The notes under the pieces were generated by a model, which saw nothing but the letters and a program-made list of their open reading frames with translations, ran no database searches and was not told where the DNA came from. A DNA stretch of 64,000 nucleotides, from contig NZ_QMKK01000030.1 in assembly GCF_003287875.1 (NCBI RefSeq), positions 173,891 through 237,890 on the forward strand. The letters run 5' to 3'. Of the stretch, positions 49,978 through 58,034 are shown in pieces. The DNA comes from Martinezella tropici (lineage in GTDB: Bacteria > Pseudomonadota > Alphaproteobacteria > Rhizobiales > Rhizobiaceae). Position 1 is the first letter of the stretch. Each line of letters begins with the position of its first letter. Position numbers and translations under genes: made by a program.

Positions 49978-51116
49978 CCGATTGCCTCCGCCCACGTCAC
50001 GGGAACAAAATTCAGAGGAGGTTGCGGCAGATTGCCGTGATAGGCGCGCGCCCAATGGTAGGTCGTTTCGATCGCGGGCACCGGCACATCCAGCCGCTTG
50101 GCTATTTCCAGGAGGAGCGCCTGACCGAAGGCAATGTCTTCATGAAAGGCGCGACTTTCCCGATCGATCACCAGGCCCGGTCCATCCGGATTGGCAACGA
50201 GCGGCGCGCGGATTCCTGCGTAGGCGCTGTTGGTTCTCAGCAGGGAATACATTGTGCTGTCATCGCCGATCTGGTCGCCATAGGCCTCGATCAGCTCCTG
50301 ACGAAGCGGCTTTATGCTTCCCAGGTCAACCTTGAGCCGCCTTTCGGCGGCATGTTTGAGCGCCTGATTTTCGGCATCGCACGCTTCCAGCATTTCTGCG
50401 CCGGTGCGCGGGCAATCGCTCCACCAGCAGATCGGCTCTTCGAAGGGAAGCGCCTCCCATGGAGCGCCAGGACCGACAAGCCCGTAAAGGACAGCCGGAT
50501 GCATCAATGCATTGCCTGGGGTCAGCGTGATCTCGAGATAGTCGTCGAGGATGCCGACCGGCGCTTCATAGAGCCGGGCGAGCAGATCCGACAACTCTTC
50601 CTTCGCGTCCGCCGCCTCGCGACGATGAAGCGCCGCATATAGCTGCGCCTTTGCGCCACCCATGCGCACTTCGCTGCCCGCAACGAGATTATAGGCGGTA
50701 TGGGGAACGTCCTTCATCCCCCAGATCACGATATTCTCGCGTTCGCCGAACGCAGTCTCGGCCAGCCAGTCGAACCCGCAAAATCCCGGAATGGCTCCGA
50801 CGAAGACCCGCTTACTGTCAGGCAGATGGGGCGCGATCTGCTGCAGGAGCGCCGGACGCGCCTGCGCAGGCTGCGTCACGACGACCAGATCCGCATCGGC
50901 GAGTGCCGTCCGCGGATCGGTGCCAACATGGTCGATCCGTCCCTTCAGAGCACCGCCCTCGGGCAAATTCACCCGCCAGACCTGTTCTCCGCCCGACCAT
51001 TTGTCGGCAAGCTCGGCCGACGACGTCAGAACGGATACGTCCACGCCGTCGCGCTGTTTGAACAGGACGGCATTCAGATGGCCGGTTCGCCCGGCCCCGC
51101 ATATCGTGACCTTCAT
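49974..51116 (-). CDS. opine dehydrogenase (octopine/nopaline dehydrogenase family)
   Basis: The 380-residue protein has the N-terminal NAD(P) fold KVTICGAGRTGHLNAVLF (residues 1-20) and a C-terminal octopine dehydrogenase domain whose catalytic histidine is H206 in TPGNALMHPAVLYG. Such enzymes join an amino group to a keto acid such as pyruvate by reductive condensation, giving an N-(carboxyalkyl) amine. In this operon it probably adds pyruvate to an amine intermediate, giving the alanine-like terminus of a rhizobactin-type product. An alternative is the reverse reaction, oxidation of an ACEGA-like intermediate, replacing SbnB. ATG 51116 fits the start of the Rossmann fold; it overlaps the SbnA-like stop. 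Confidence 0.88.
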   Translation of the reverse strand: MKVTICGAGRTGHLNAVLFKQRDGVDVSVLTSSAELADKWSGGEQVWRVNLPEGGALKGRIDHVGTDPRTALADADLVVVTQPAQARPALLQQIAPHLPDSKRVFVGAIPGFCGFDWLAETAFGERENIVIWGMKDVPHTAYNLVAGSEVRMGGAKAQLYAALHRREAADAKEELSDLLARLYEAPVGILDDYLEITLTPGNALMHPAVLYGLVGPGAPWEALPFEEPICWWSDCPRTGAEMLEACDAENQALKHAAERRLKVDLGSIKPLRQELIEAYGDQIGDDSTMYSLLRTNSAYAGIRAPLVANPDGPGLVIDRESRAFHEDIAFGQALLLEIAKRLDVPVPAIETTYHWARAYHGNLPQPPLNFVPVTWAEAIG

Positions 51117-52123
51117 GCCGCGCGTGCCTGCCCGGAAAGCCACGCATCGAGCTCAGCGGCAATCGACGGGTCGAACAGGCCGCGTTTTGCCATCCATTCG
51201 TCGTCGAAGACCGAACCGAGATATTTCTCCCCTCCGTCGGCTACGGTCGTCACGACGGTCCCCCGCAACTTGCCGGAAGCGATGAATTCGAGAGCCTTGT
51301 AGATCGCCCCGCCTGTCGACCCTCCGACCAGCAGTGCCTTACGGCGTGCGATATAACGGGCCGTTTCGAATGCCTGCTGATCGGTAACCTGTACGCCCTC
51401 GTCAATGCAGCTGTAGTCGAGGACCTTGCCGACTTCGTCGCCGGCCGGCGTGCCCGTTCCGGACTGATAATAAGGATGTCCGGGTTGTCCGAACACGATG
51501 GAGCCCGCGGGTTCCACCGCGATCGTGCGGATCGTGGGCAAGCGCTGCTTCAGCCGCTGCGAAATTCCCGTCATCGACCCGCCGGTGCCGACGCATCCCA
51601 CAAATGCATCGATGCCGTCGGGAAGCTGCTCCATCAGTTCATCAACATACTCGGCATAACCCTCAGGATTGGCAGGATTGTCGGACTGGTTCATGAACAT
51701 GGCGCCTGGCAATTGCGCGCCGAGCTGCGCTGCCAGTCTCTGCCGGGCGACGACGGCGACTTCATCTTCCCTGAAGTCCCCTTCGACATAACGGATTTCG
51801 GCGCCGATCGCCCGCATCATGCGGATTTTATCAGGCGCGGCATGATGGTCCACGACGGCAATGAAATTCAACCCGAACTCGACCGCCGCCAGCGCCAGGC
51901 CGATACCGGTATTTCCCGAGGAGGATTCGACGATTGTTCCTCCCGGAGCAAGCCGGCCGTCCTGTAAGGCGGCCACGACCATGCTGCGCGCCATACGATC
52001 CTTCATGGAACCGCCGGGATTGTTCTTTTCTATCTTCAACACGAGGATGGTATCTCGGCTCGGTATCTCGATTGACATGACCGGGGTGCGCCCGATCAAT
52101 TGCGTCACATTCGTAGGAAGCAT
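51113..52123 (-). CDS. SbnA-like PLP synthase (cysteine synthase family)
   Basis: The 336-residue protein belongs to the O-acetylserine sulphydrylase family. K41 in NNPGGSMKDRMA is the PLP lysine, SSSGNTG follows at 67-73, and GGSTGGA is the phosphate loop. SbnA, its closest functional relative in siderophore loci, uses O-phosphoserine and an amine nucleophile (glutamate) to form a C-N bond. Here the nucleophile may be the alpha-amino group of lysine, giving N-(2-amino-2-carboxyethyl)-lysine. It lies 11 bases behind the decarboxylase gene and overlaps the opine dehydrogenase gene. Confidence 0.85.
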   Translation of the reverse strand: MLPTNVTQLIGRTPVMSIEIPSRDTILVLKIEKNNPGGSMKDRMARSMVVAALQDGRLAPGGTIVESSSGNTGIGLALAAVEFGLNFIAVVDHHAAPDKIRMMRAIGAEIRYVEGDFREDEVAVVARQRLAAQLGAQLPGAMFMNQSDNPANPEGYAEYVDELMEQLPDGIDAFVGCVGTGGSMTGISQRLKQRLPTIRTIAVEPAGSIVFGQPGHPYYQSGTGTPAGDEVGKVLDYSCIDEGVQVTDQQAFETARYIARRKALLVGGSTGGAIYKALEFIASGKLRGTVVTTVADGGEKYLGSVFDDEWMAKRGLFDPSIAAELDAWLSGQARAA

Positions 52124-52134
52124 GGTGTCCTCTC

Positions 52135-53496
52135 CTAGTTATCGGGATAGATCGACAGTTGACCGGCTGCGCTCTTTGTTACGCACAACCGCTTGGGCAT
52201 CGGGTGGCGATGAAACTCGTTTTCGAGGAGATCCATCTGATAGCCGCCGGTATTGGCCCAGACGAGAAGGTCTCCGGCCTCCGGAATCTGGGAAAAGCCG
52301 AGCCAGCGGTTGCTCAGGACGTCTTCATCGAGGCAGCTATGTCCCGCTATGTAGCCCCGGAATGGCTCATCCGCCCGAGCCCGGTCGTTCTGACGCAGCA
52401 GGACCGGATCCACCATGAATTCAGACGCAAACCAGGTCTCGCAGGCACTGAAACTGCTGCCTTCGACGAAGATGACACCATCTCCACCGCCGAGATCCTT
52501 CACGCGTGTAATACGGAAAGCTGAAATTGCCGCCTGGTCGACAAGGGACCGCCCCGGCTCCATCGCGAGCGTCAGTTCGCGCTGCTTGAGATAGTCCTCG
52601 ATCGTCAGGCCCGACGACAGTTGCGCATCCAGGAAGCAGGAAAGCCACGCCGCCGCAGATTGCGGACCGCCATAGGGATAAAAGGAAGCCGGAACCTTCC
52701 CCGTACGGTAATCATCGGCGCGCTGGCGCAGCAGATGCTCTTCCCATGCCACCTCAGACACATATTGGATCGGCAATCCGCCGCCGATATCGATCATTTT
52801 GGGAGAAAGCCCGATTGCGCGTGCTTCCTCCATCAGCTTGGCAGCCTCTTCAAACGCTACCGCACGATCTTGCCAGCGATATCCGCTGAGATGGAAATGT
52901 ATGCCGTCGAAGCGGAAACGATCATCGGCGGCGATGCGCGACAGGCAGGCTCGCACCGTCTCGCCAGCCATGCCAAAACGGCTTTTCTCGTGGCCTTTCG
53001 GCTGCAGTCGCAAAAGGACGGGCTGCTCGACCCCATCGGTTGGCAGGCGCTTCGATACGTCGGTCAGTTCCTCCGGACTATCCACGCAGATGAGAGCCCC
53101 GATGCGCACGAGTTCGTCATGAAATTGCGCGGTTTTCGCAGGGCCGGTCGCCACAATGCCACTGCCCCAAGCTCCGAGCTTTACGGCATCACGAAGCTCG
53201 TAAACGCTCGACACATCGATACCTGCGCCTGCTTCGAGTGCGGCCCGCATCAGGCCCGAGGATTTATTGACTTTCGCACCATAGTAGATCGCGTGTCCGA
53301 CGCCCCGTTCATCGAAAACGCGGCGCAGGCCTTCGACGTTTGCGTTGAGTTCCGACGGAAGCACGAGGTGAAGCGGAGACCCGTATTCTTCGGTCCATTT
53401 GTGCAGGGACGCGCTCGAGGTCAGAATGTCGGCAGCAAGAGGAGAGAGAATTGGAGACAGCTCGGGCCACGTGATCGGGTCGATGTGGGACGTCAT
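52135..53496 (-). CDS. fold-III PLP decarboxylase (SbnH/LysA-like)
   Basis: The 453-residue protein has an alanine racemase-type barrel with PLP lysine K75 in YGAKVNKS, HFHLSGYRW, IDIGGGLP for phosphate binding, EPGRSLVDQA, and the CLDEDVL segment that supplies the active-site cysteine in diaminopimelate-type decarboxylases. In staphyloferrin B synthesis SbnH decarboxylates an intermediate derived from diaminopropionate. Here it would turn the carboxylated C2-N unit into an ethylenediamine unit. Its start overlaps the stop of the ParB-like gene by four bases. Confidence 0.87.
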   Translation of the reverse strand: MTSHIDPITWPELSPILSPLAADILTSSASLHKWTEEYGSPLHLVLPSELNANVEGLRRVFDERGVGHAIYYGAKVNKSSGLMRAALEAGAGIDVSSVYELRDAVKLGAWGSGIVATGPAKTAQFHDELVRIGALICVDSPEELTDVSKRLPTDGVEQPVLLRLQPKGHEKSRFGMAGETVRACLSRIAADDRFRFDGIHFHLSGYRWQDRAVAFEEAAKLMEEARAIGLSPKMIDIGGGLPIQYVSEVAWEEHLLRQRADDYRTGKVPASFYPYGGPQSAAAWLSCFLDAQLSSGLTIEDYLKQRELTLAMEPGRSLVDQAAISAFRITRVKDLGGGDGVIFVEGSSFSACETWFASEFMVDPVLLRQNDRARADEPFRGYIAGHSCLDEDVLSNRWLGFSQIPEAGDLLVWANTGGYQMDLLENEFHRHPMPKRLCVTKSAAGQLSIYPDN

Positions 53497-53915
53497 CCGG
53501 CAAGCCTCTCCGAATTGTCGAGGGGCTCATACCACTGTCGAAGATCCTCGAGCTTCACGTCGCACGCTGGCAGATCATCCAGGAAAATGTGGCGTGTGGT
53601 CTTGATCGGAAATTTTTGCCGGCTGCAGGCCATGTCATAAATATCGGCTGGCGTGATCGTCTCACCGGCCCGCCAGGCTTCGACGCGTACGCTCCGGTAG
53701 TCGAGGAGAAAGGTTGGCACGGCGGCCAGCCCAAGCCGGAACGCCACTTCCAGACGGTGATGGCCGTCCATCACGAAGAGCGCGTCCTTCTCCACCATGA
53801 TCGGCACTGTCCAGCGGCCGATCGTGGAGATAAGGCCATGAACTTCATCGACCCTGCCTGCATCTGTCTCCTCGGTGGGAATCAACTTATGCGGGGGCAG
53901 CAGATGGAATTTCAT
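53493..53915 (-). CDS. ParB/SbnI-like protein, probable free-serine kinase
   Basis: The 140-residue protein has the ParB-type core: LLPPHKLIPTEE (E15-E16), VMDGHHRLEVA with DGHHR at 50-54, and KFPIKTTRH near 101-109. SbnI and the archaeal kinase SerK, which phosphorylate free serine to O-phosphoserine, share these motifs. It is only about half the length of SbnI (around 254 residues) and so lacks that protein's C-terminal part. It would provide the substrate for the SbnA-like enzyme. It is the first gene of the siderophore operon, with an IRO box 49 bases upstream. Confidence 0.8.
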   Translation of the reverse strand: MKFHLLPPHKLIPTEETDAGRVDEVHGLISTIGRWTVPIMVEKDALFVMDGHHRLEVAFRLGLAAVPTFLLDYRSVRVEAWRAGETITPADIYDMACSRQKFPIKTTRHIFLDDLPACDVKLEDLRQWYEPLDNSERLAG

Positions 53916-53964
53916 TGTTTCACCCAGCGTTCGTTTCGTATTTGACTAAGAGCGTGTCAAAACT

Positions 53965-53979
53965 TGATTCTATAACTCA
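53965..53979. promoter_or_regulatory. iron-responsive operator (IRO, TGA-N9-TCA) before siderophore operon
   Basis: TGATTCTATAACTCA matches TGA-N9-TCA; the half-sites are inverted repeats, so it works in either orientation. It lies 49 bases from the first gene's start at 53915, in an AT-rich region. With the copy at 41647-41661 it puts both transcription units under one predicted iron repressor, RirA. Confidence 0.7.
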
Positions 53980-54017
53980 TATTATATCGCACCCTTAACG
54001 CGATCATGACAAATCTG

Positions 54018-54305
54018 TCAACGAGGGGTTATTGCTCTGCCTGTCGATTTTTGCTGGGATCCACCGCAAGAGACATCCACCCCAGGACGGCATCGGCATG
54101 CACAGCCGTCGAATGCCCGACAGCTGTTTCTGTCGATCCGGACTTGCGGAGAAGCTTTGCCTTGCCTGGTAAATCGTTTGCCAATGACATCGACAGACCC
54201 GTCCGGGCCATGCCCGCCGGATTGCCCGCCAAGCGCGGCAGGCACGTGCGCAAACATGAAAAGGAATATAGCAGCGAATCTCATCGCTCTTAGATAGCAT
54301 TTCAT
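54018..54305 (-). CDS. possible small secreted protein
   Basis: A 95-residue frame starts MKCYLRAMRFAAIFLFMFAH, with a signal-like hydrophobic core and cleavage site near ALGGQ, followed by a polar, cysteine-containing tail. No family is recognised, and other frames over the same bases also look weakly protein-like. It lies upstream of the siderophore operon on the same strand. The flanking 53980-54017 and 54306-54609 hold nothing else that I could support. Confidence 0.25.
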   Translation of the reverse strand: MKCYLRAMRFAAIFLFMFAHVPAALGGQSGGHGPDGSVDVIGKRFTRQGKASPQVRIDRNSCRAFDGCACRCRPGVDVSCGGSQQKSTGRAITPR

Positions 54306-54609
54306 TCGCCTGCTGCGTGCGGCCGGGGGCATTCGTGCATGCAGGCTCGTCAACTCAGACATGACGCGGCGGGCATCATCGTTCTCGTTGCCCGCCCCGG
54401 TACTCTCGATGGCGCACGCGCACCTAACGTCGTACGAACATCGCTGCTCGCATCGCGACATGAGACACGCCCTGACGAAAGTCACGCTCACTCGGATGGG
54501 TGACGGCGGCCCATTCGATCTGGCACGACAGCCGTCGCGGCTGCGGACTGGTCGAACCGTCCGACAACGTCAGCATCGCCGCGACTTCAAGACTGCCTTT
54601 TCGCCCGCC

Positions 54610-55140
54610 TCAGTCATCGTCCTGCCACCTGCGCAGATCCGTCTGGCCATGATAGGCCATGCGGTCGGGCGTGGTGATGAATTCCACAGTCGTGCCCCAT
54701 GGCATGCGGCAGTAGCAGACCTTGTTTCCAGGACCCTTTTCGGTTGCGTAGGGAATAGCGCGTGGCGCAGTAAGGGGCGTGCCTCCAGCCTTTTCAAAGC
54801 GCTCAACCGATCCGTCGATGTCGTCGGTGTAGACACCGAAGTGTGTAATGCCGAAGTCGCTCGCTCGAACCGGCTGGGCTTGTTCGGGACCGTGCATTTC
54901 GAAGAGTTCGATGTCCGGTCCGTTTCCGATCTTGACCATCGCCTGCGCACGCACGACCGTTCCAGGGGAAGCGCCAGTGGCCCGCTCGAATTCGGGTCCC
55001 TGCCGCGGCGGATCCTGCGGTCCGAATGACTGATAGATCACCTGGCCGCCGAAAGCTTCCACCAGGAACGATTTTGCTGCTTCGATGTCAGGCACCGTGA
55101 TGCCGATATGATTGACTCCGCGAATGACAGGTGCGGTCAT
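54610..55140 (-). CDS. VOC-family (glyoxalase/bleomycin resistance-like) protein
   Basis: The 176-residue protein shows VOC-fold repeats: GVNHIGITVPDIEAAKSFLV, then FGITHFGVYTDDIDGSVERF and NKVCYCRMPWGTTVEFIT, with H and E residues placed to bind a divalent metal. Members include glyoxalases, dioxygenases and isomerases. It lies downstream of three further minus-strand genes for small-molecule oxidation and hydrolysis (55237-57853) and may be part of the same transcription unit. Confidence 0.82.
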   Translation of the reverse strand: MTAPVIRGVNHIGITVPDIEAAKSFLVEAFGGQVIYQSFGPQDPPRQGPEFERATGASPGTVVRAQAMVKIGNGPDIELFEMHGPEQAQPVRASDFGITHFGVYTDDIDGSVERFEKAGGTPLTAPRAIPYATEKGPGNKVCYCRMPWGTTVEFITTPDRMAYHGQTDLRRWQDDD

Positions 55141-55236
55141 GACAGTTTTCCTTTCTTATTTGATCGATCGAACGCGATCGGGCGCAACTCGCCCGCAATG
55201 TCGCGATCCGGCCCACGACGGGGTGGTCGCAGAGTT

Positions 55237-56085
55237 TCAACTGGTCTTGAGGAAATCGAGCAGAGCGGCCGCCACTTCATCCGGCCGCTCGTCCGCGACA
55301 TAGTGGCTGCACCGCGCAATCGAGCCGCCCGTCACATTGCTGGCGAACTCCTTGAGCATCGGGACCATATGCGCACCGAAGCGCTGCTCCCCGCCGAGAC
55401 CTAACACCGGTATCTCGAGTGGTTGCCTTTTGTACTCGAGCGCAGCCGCATGGTCGGCGGCGAGAGTGCGATACCATTCCATGCCGCCGCGCGTGCGGCC
55501 AGGAAGGGCCATCGCTTTCGCGTAGATCTCGATGTCCGCCGGATCGAAGGTGCTGTGATCGTAGAACCGCTCCGCCATGAAGCTCGAAACATAGTCATAT
55601 TCACGGCCATGGATCAGGCGTTCGGGTAGATCCCGGTTCATATGAAAGCCGAAGTGCCAGATCCTTGCAGTCGTCGCCTCCCATTGCGTCCAGCCTGGAA
55701 GCGGAACGTCGAGGACGGCCAGGTGGGTAACAGCCTCCCGATAGATGGCGGCCAGCGGCAACGCCACCATTCCGCCAATGTCATGGCCGCACACGGCGTA
55801 GTGTTCATGCCCAAGTGCAACCATGACCTCGTGTGCGTCGCGCGCCATCGTCGCCTTGTCATAGCCGTCAAGCGGGCAGTCGGAAAAGCCCGCGCCGCGC
55901 AGATCCATGGCCACGACGCTGAAATGCTCGGCCAGCAGCGGCATCACATGGTGCCATTCCCACCACGTTTCCGGCCAGCCGTGAAGCAGAAGGATCGGCG
56001 GGCCTGAGCCCCCGGTGACGGCGTTGATCTTGATGCCATTCACCGGCATCAGCTGCTGGGTAAACCCCTTCAAAGTTGCGATCAT
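55237..56085 (-). CDS. alpha/beta hydrolase, epoxide hydrolase-like
   Basis: The 282-residue protein has the HGWPETWWEWHHV oxyanion loop (HGxP), a nucleophile elbow CGHDIGGMVA with an aspartate, and a C-terminal histidine in SIARCSHYVADERPDEVA. The Asp nucleophile and HGxP motif are those of soluble epoxide hydrolases and related dehalogenases. ATG 56085 is chosen; a GTG two codons upstream is possible. The substrate is unknown; it follows the SDR gene by 50 bases. Confidence 0.82.
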   Translation of the reverse strand: MIATLKGFTQQLMPVNGIKINAVTGGSGPPILLLHGWPETWWEWHHVMPLLAEHFSVVAMDLRGAGFSDCPLDGYDKATMARDAHEVMVALGHEHYAVCGHDIGGMVALPLAAIYREAVTHLAVLDVPLPGWTQWEATTARIWHFGFHMNRDLPERLIHGREYDYVSSFMAERFYDHSTFDPADIEIYAKAMALPGRTRGGMEWYRTLAADHAAALEYKRQPLEIPVLGLGGEQRFGAHMVPMLKEFASNVTGGSIARCSHYVADERPDEVAAALLDFLKTS

Positions 56086-56135
56086 GATCACTTTCCAATC
56101 GAGGTTGACATTCGAACAGAGCTTGCGGCCAGCGC

Positions 56136-56960
56136 TCAGGGCTGGTCGAAATCGGTCGCGATCGTGATGCCGCGCCAGGCATCGATATCGCGGCGGAAGG
56201 AAGCCAGCTTTCGCTCAGCGATCGAATGCGCGATCGGGCCGAGCGGCAGATGAAGCGGAGCGTTGTCGGCATCGACTGCCTGCAGGATCACCGCGATCGC
56301 CTTGTCGGGATCGCCCGCCTGATTGCCGTTGTTGGTTTCGCGATAGTGCTTGCGCGAGCTCGCGGCGTATTCCGGCATTTCGTTGGCCGCTATGGTGATC
56401 GAACGGCCAAGGAAATCGGTGCGAAACGGCCCAGGCTCGACGATCAGCACGCGGATGCCGAACGGCTTCAGCTCGCCGGCGAGCGCTTCGGAAATCCCTT
56501 CCACGGCAAACTTGGCGGCATTATAATATCCGCCACCGCCGCTGCCGGCGATGCCTGCGCCGGACGACATGTTGACGATCGTTCCGCCCGAACGTCGCAG
56601 GACGGGAAGGGCGGCTCTGGTGGTTTCGATCAGACCGAACACGTTCACCTCGAACATCGGCCGATATTCTTCGGGCGTGCCTTCCTCGATCGCGCCGAAC
56701 AGTCCGTAGCCGGCATTGTTCACGAGCACGTCAAATCCGCCGAATGTCTCGACCGCCTTTGCGACCGAGGCCTTGGCTGCCGCCGCATCCGTCACGTCGA
56801 GCGGCAAAGTAATCATGCGGCCGCCAAAAGGCTCAGCCATTTCTCCGATCGTTTTGATATTGCGGGCCGTCGCGATGACCTGATCGCCACGCTGTGCCGC
56901 AGCGAGCGCGAGCCGCCGGCCGAAGCCGCTTGAGCAGCCTGTGATGAGCCAAGTTCTCAT
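56136..56960 (-). CDS. short-chain dehydrogenase/reductase
   Basis: The 274-residue protein has the cofactor motif TGCSSGFGRRLA at the N-terminus, the NNAGYGLFG segment, and YYNAAKFAVEG with the Tyr-x-x-x-Lys catalytic pair, plus SSGAGIAGS carrying the serine. This is a classical SDR, NADP-preferring by the arginine-rich loop TARNIK. Its ATG overlaps the preceding gene's stop (ATGA), so both are translationally coupled. Confidence 0.9.
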   Translation of the reverse strand: MRTWLITGCSSGFGRRLALAAAQRGDQVIATARNIKTIGEMAEPFGGRMITLPLDVTDAAAAKASVAKAVETFGGFDVLVNNAGYGLFGAIEEGTPEEYRPMFEVNVFGLIETTRAALPVLRRSGGTIVNMSSGAGIAGSGGGGYYNAAKFAVEGISEALAGELKPFGIRVLIVEPGPFRTDFLGRSITIAANEMPEYAASSRKHYRETNNGNQAGDPDKAIAVILQAVDADNAPLHLPLGPIAHSIAERKLASFRRDIDAWRGITIATDFDQP

Positions 56961-57853
56961 TGGTTTGTCTCCGAGTTGGTTTCAGACGACGCCATGCTGT
57001 CGCCGCCACGAACCGTCATGTCCGCCATGATCGACCAATCCTTCTCGCCAAAGCCCGCCAAGACGGCTTGGTCGAGCCCCTCCCGGACAGCTTCAAGCAT
57101 CGGGAGCGTGCGTCCGATCTCGTTGCTGGCTTCAGTCGCGAGGCGCATGTCCTTGAGGGCGAGCTTGGCCTTGAAACCGGGCTCGAATGATCGTTCCGTG
57201 ATCTGCGCGCTGTAGCTCTCATAGGCGCGGCCCGAGAAAAGGGTGCCTAAAATGAGTTCAAAGAAATCCGCGCGCTCGAGTCCGACGCTCTCGGTCAGCA
57301 CGACACCCTCAGCCATCGCCTCGATAGCCATGGCGATCATCATGTTGCAGGCGAGCTTCGCCGCATTCGCCCGAGCGGGGTTCTCCCCCAACTTCCAGAC
57401 CTTTTTGCTGAGAGGAGCGAGCAGCGGCTCGATCGCGGCCACTGCATTGGCCTTCCCGGCCGCCAGGATGTTAAGCTGGCCACGCGCCGCTACGTTCGGT
57501 CGCCCGAGCACCGGTGCGGACACATAGCCAAGGCCCGCCTCTTCGTGCAGCAGCTCCAGTTCTCGCGCAAAAGCGACCGAGATCGTCGATGTGACAATAT
57601 GGGTGAGCCCAGGCGCGCTTGCGAGCAGGCCGGCATCGAGGACCACCTCGCGAATGACAGCGTCGTCGGATAGCATTGTGAAGACTGCGTCAGCCTGGAA
57701 TGCATCCGCCGCGAATTCGACAAGCGTCACCCCGGGGACACTATCCTGGGCGACCTTGCTACGGTTCCAGGCCCGAACATCATGGCCTGCCTTCACCAGA
57801 TTTATGGCCATTGCCGAACCCATACTGCCGAGACCGATAAATCCGATCTGCAT
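56957..57853 (-). CDS. NAD(P)-dependent beta-hydroxyacid dehydrogenase (HIBADH family)
   Basis: The 298-residue protein starts MQIGFIGLGSMGSAMAINLV, the dinucleotide site of this family, and has the substrate-binding part FVSAPVLGRPNVAARG (seen as YVSAPVLGRP) and a helical C-terminal domain with NAAKLACNMMIAMAIEAMAE, where the first lysine is the expected catalytic residue. It oxidises or reduces a 3-hydroxyacid or related carbonyl. It is the first gene of the run 57853-54610. Confidence 0.88.
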   Translation of the reverse strand: MQIGFIGLGSMGSAMAINLVKAGHDVRAWNRSKVAQDSVPGVTLVEFAADAFQADAVFTMLSDDAVIREVVLDAGLLASAPGLTHIVTSTISVAFARELELLHEEAGLGYVSAPVLGRPNVAARGQLNILAAGKANAVAAIEPLLAPLSKKVWKLGENPARANAAKLACNMMIAMAIEAMAEGVVLTESVGLERADFFELILGTLFSGRAYESYSAQITERSFEPGFKAKLALKDMRLATEASNEIGRTLPMLEAVREGLDQAVLAGFGEKDWSIMADMTVRGGDSMASSETNSETNQ

Positions 57854-57958
57854 GGTCTATCTCCTGTTGTTCGGATAAGTGCTGGGCGCCGGGTAGTACC
57901 CAGGCCGCCGGGCGATCGTCAGACGAGGCCCGCCGATGAGTTGGCCGGTCGCGATGCC

Positions 57959-57978
57959 GAAGCCACAGGAGTGGCTTC
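57959..57978 (-). terminator. small stem-loop between two hydrolase/dehydrogenase genes
   Basis: GAAGCCAC (57959-57966) pairs with GTGGCTTC (57971-57978) around AGGA, 57 bases past the stop of the 58035 gene on the minus strand. It could end that transcript. Confidence 0.4.
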
Positions 57979-58034
57979 CGCGTATGGGTCACGAAACATC
58001 CGCAGCCCTGCGCCTGAACATCAAGGCATCGGCT

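Noticed and set aside
49974..51116. Staphylopine/pseudopaline-type metallophore locus, suggested by the opine dehydrogenase
   Set aside because: No nicotianamine synthase-like (CntL) or histidine racemase (CntK) gene is in the window, and a NIS synthetase is not part of those loci.
43907..53915. Staphyloferrin B locus
   Set aside because: SbnA-, SbnD-, SbnH- and SbnI-like genes are present, but there is no SbnB, no SbnG citrate synthase and only one NIS synthetase in place of three.
53943..53959. TGACTAAGAGCGTGTCA as a further IRO box
   Set aside because: The spacing is N11, not N9; the neighbouring 53965-53979 site has the right spacing.
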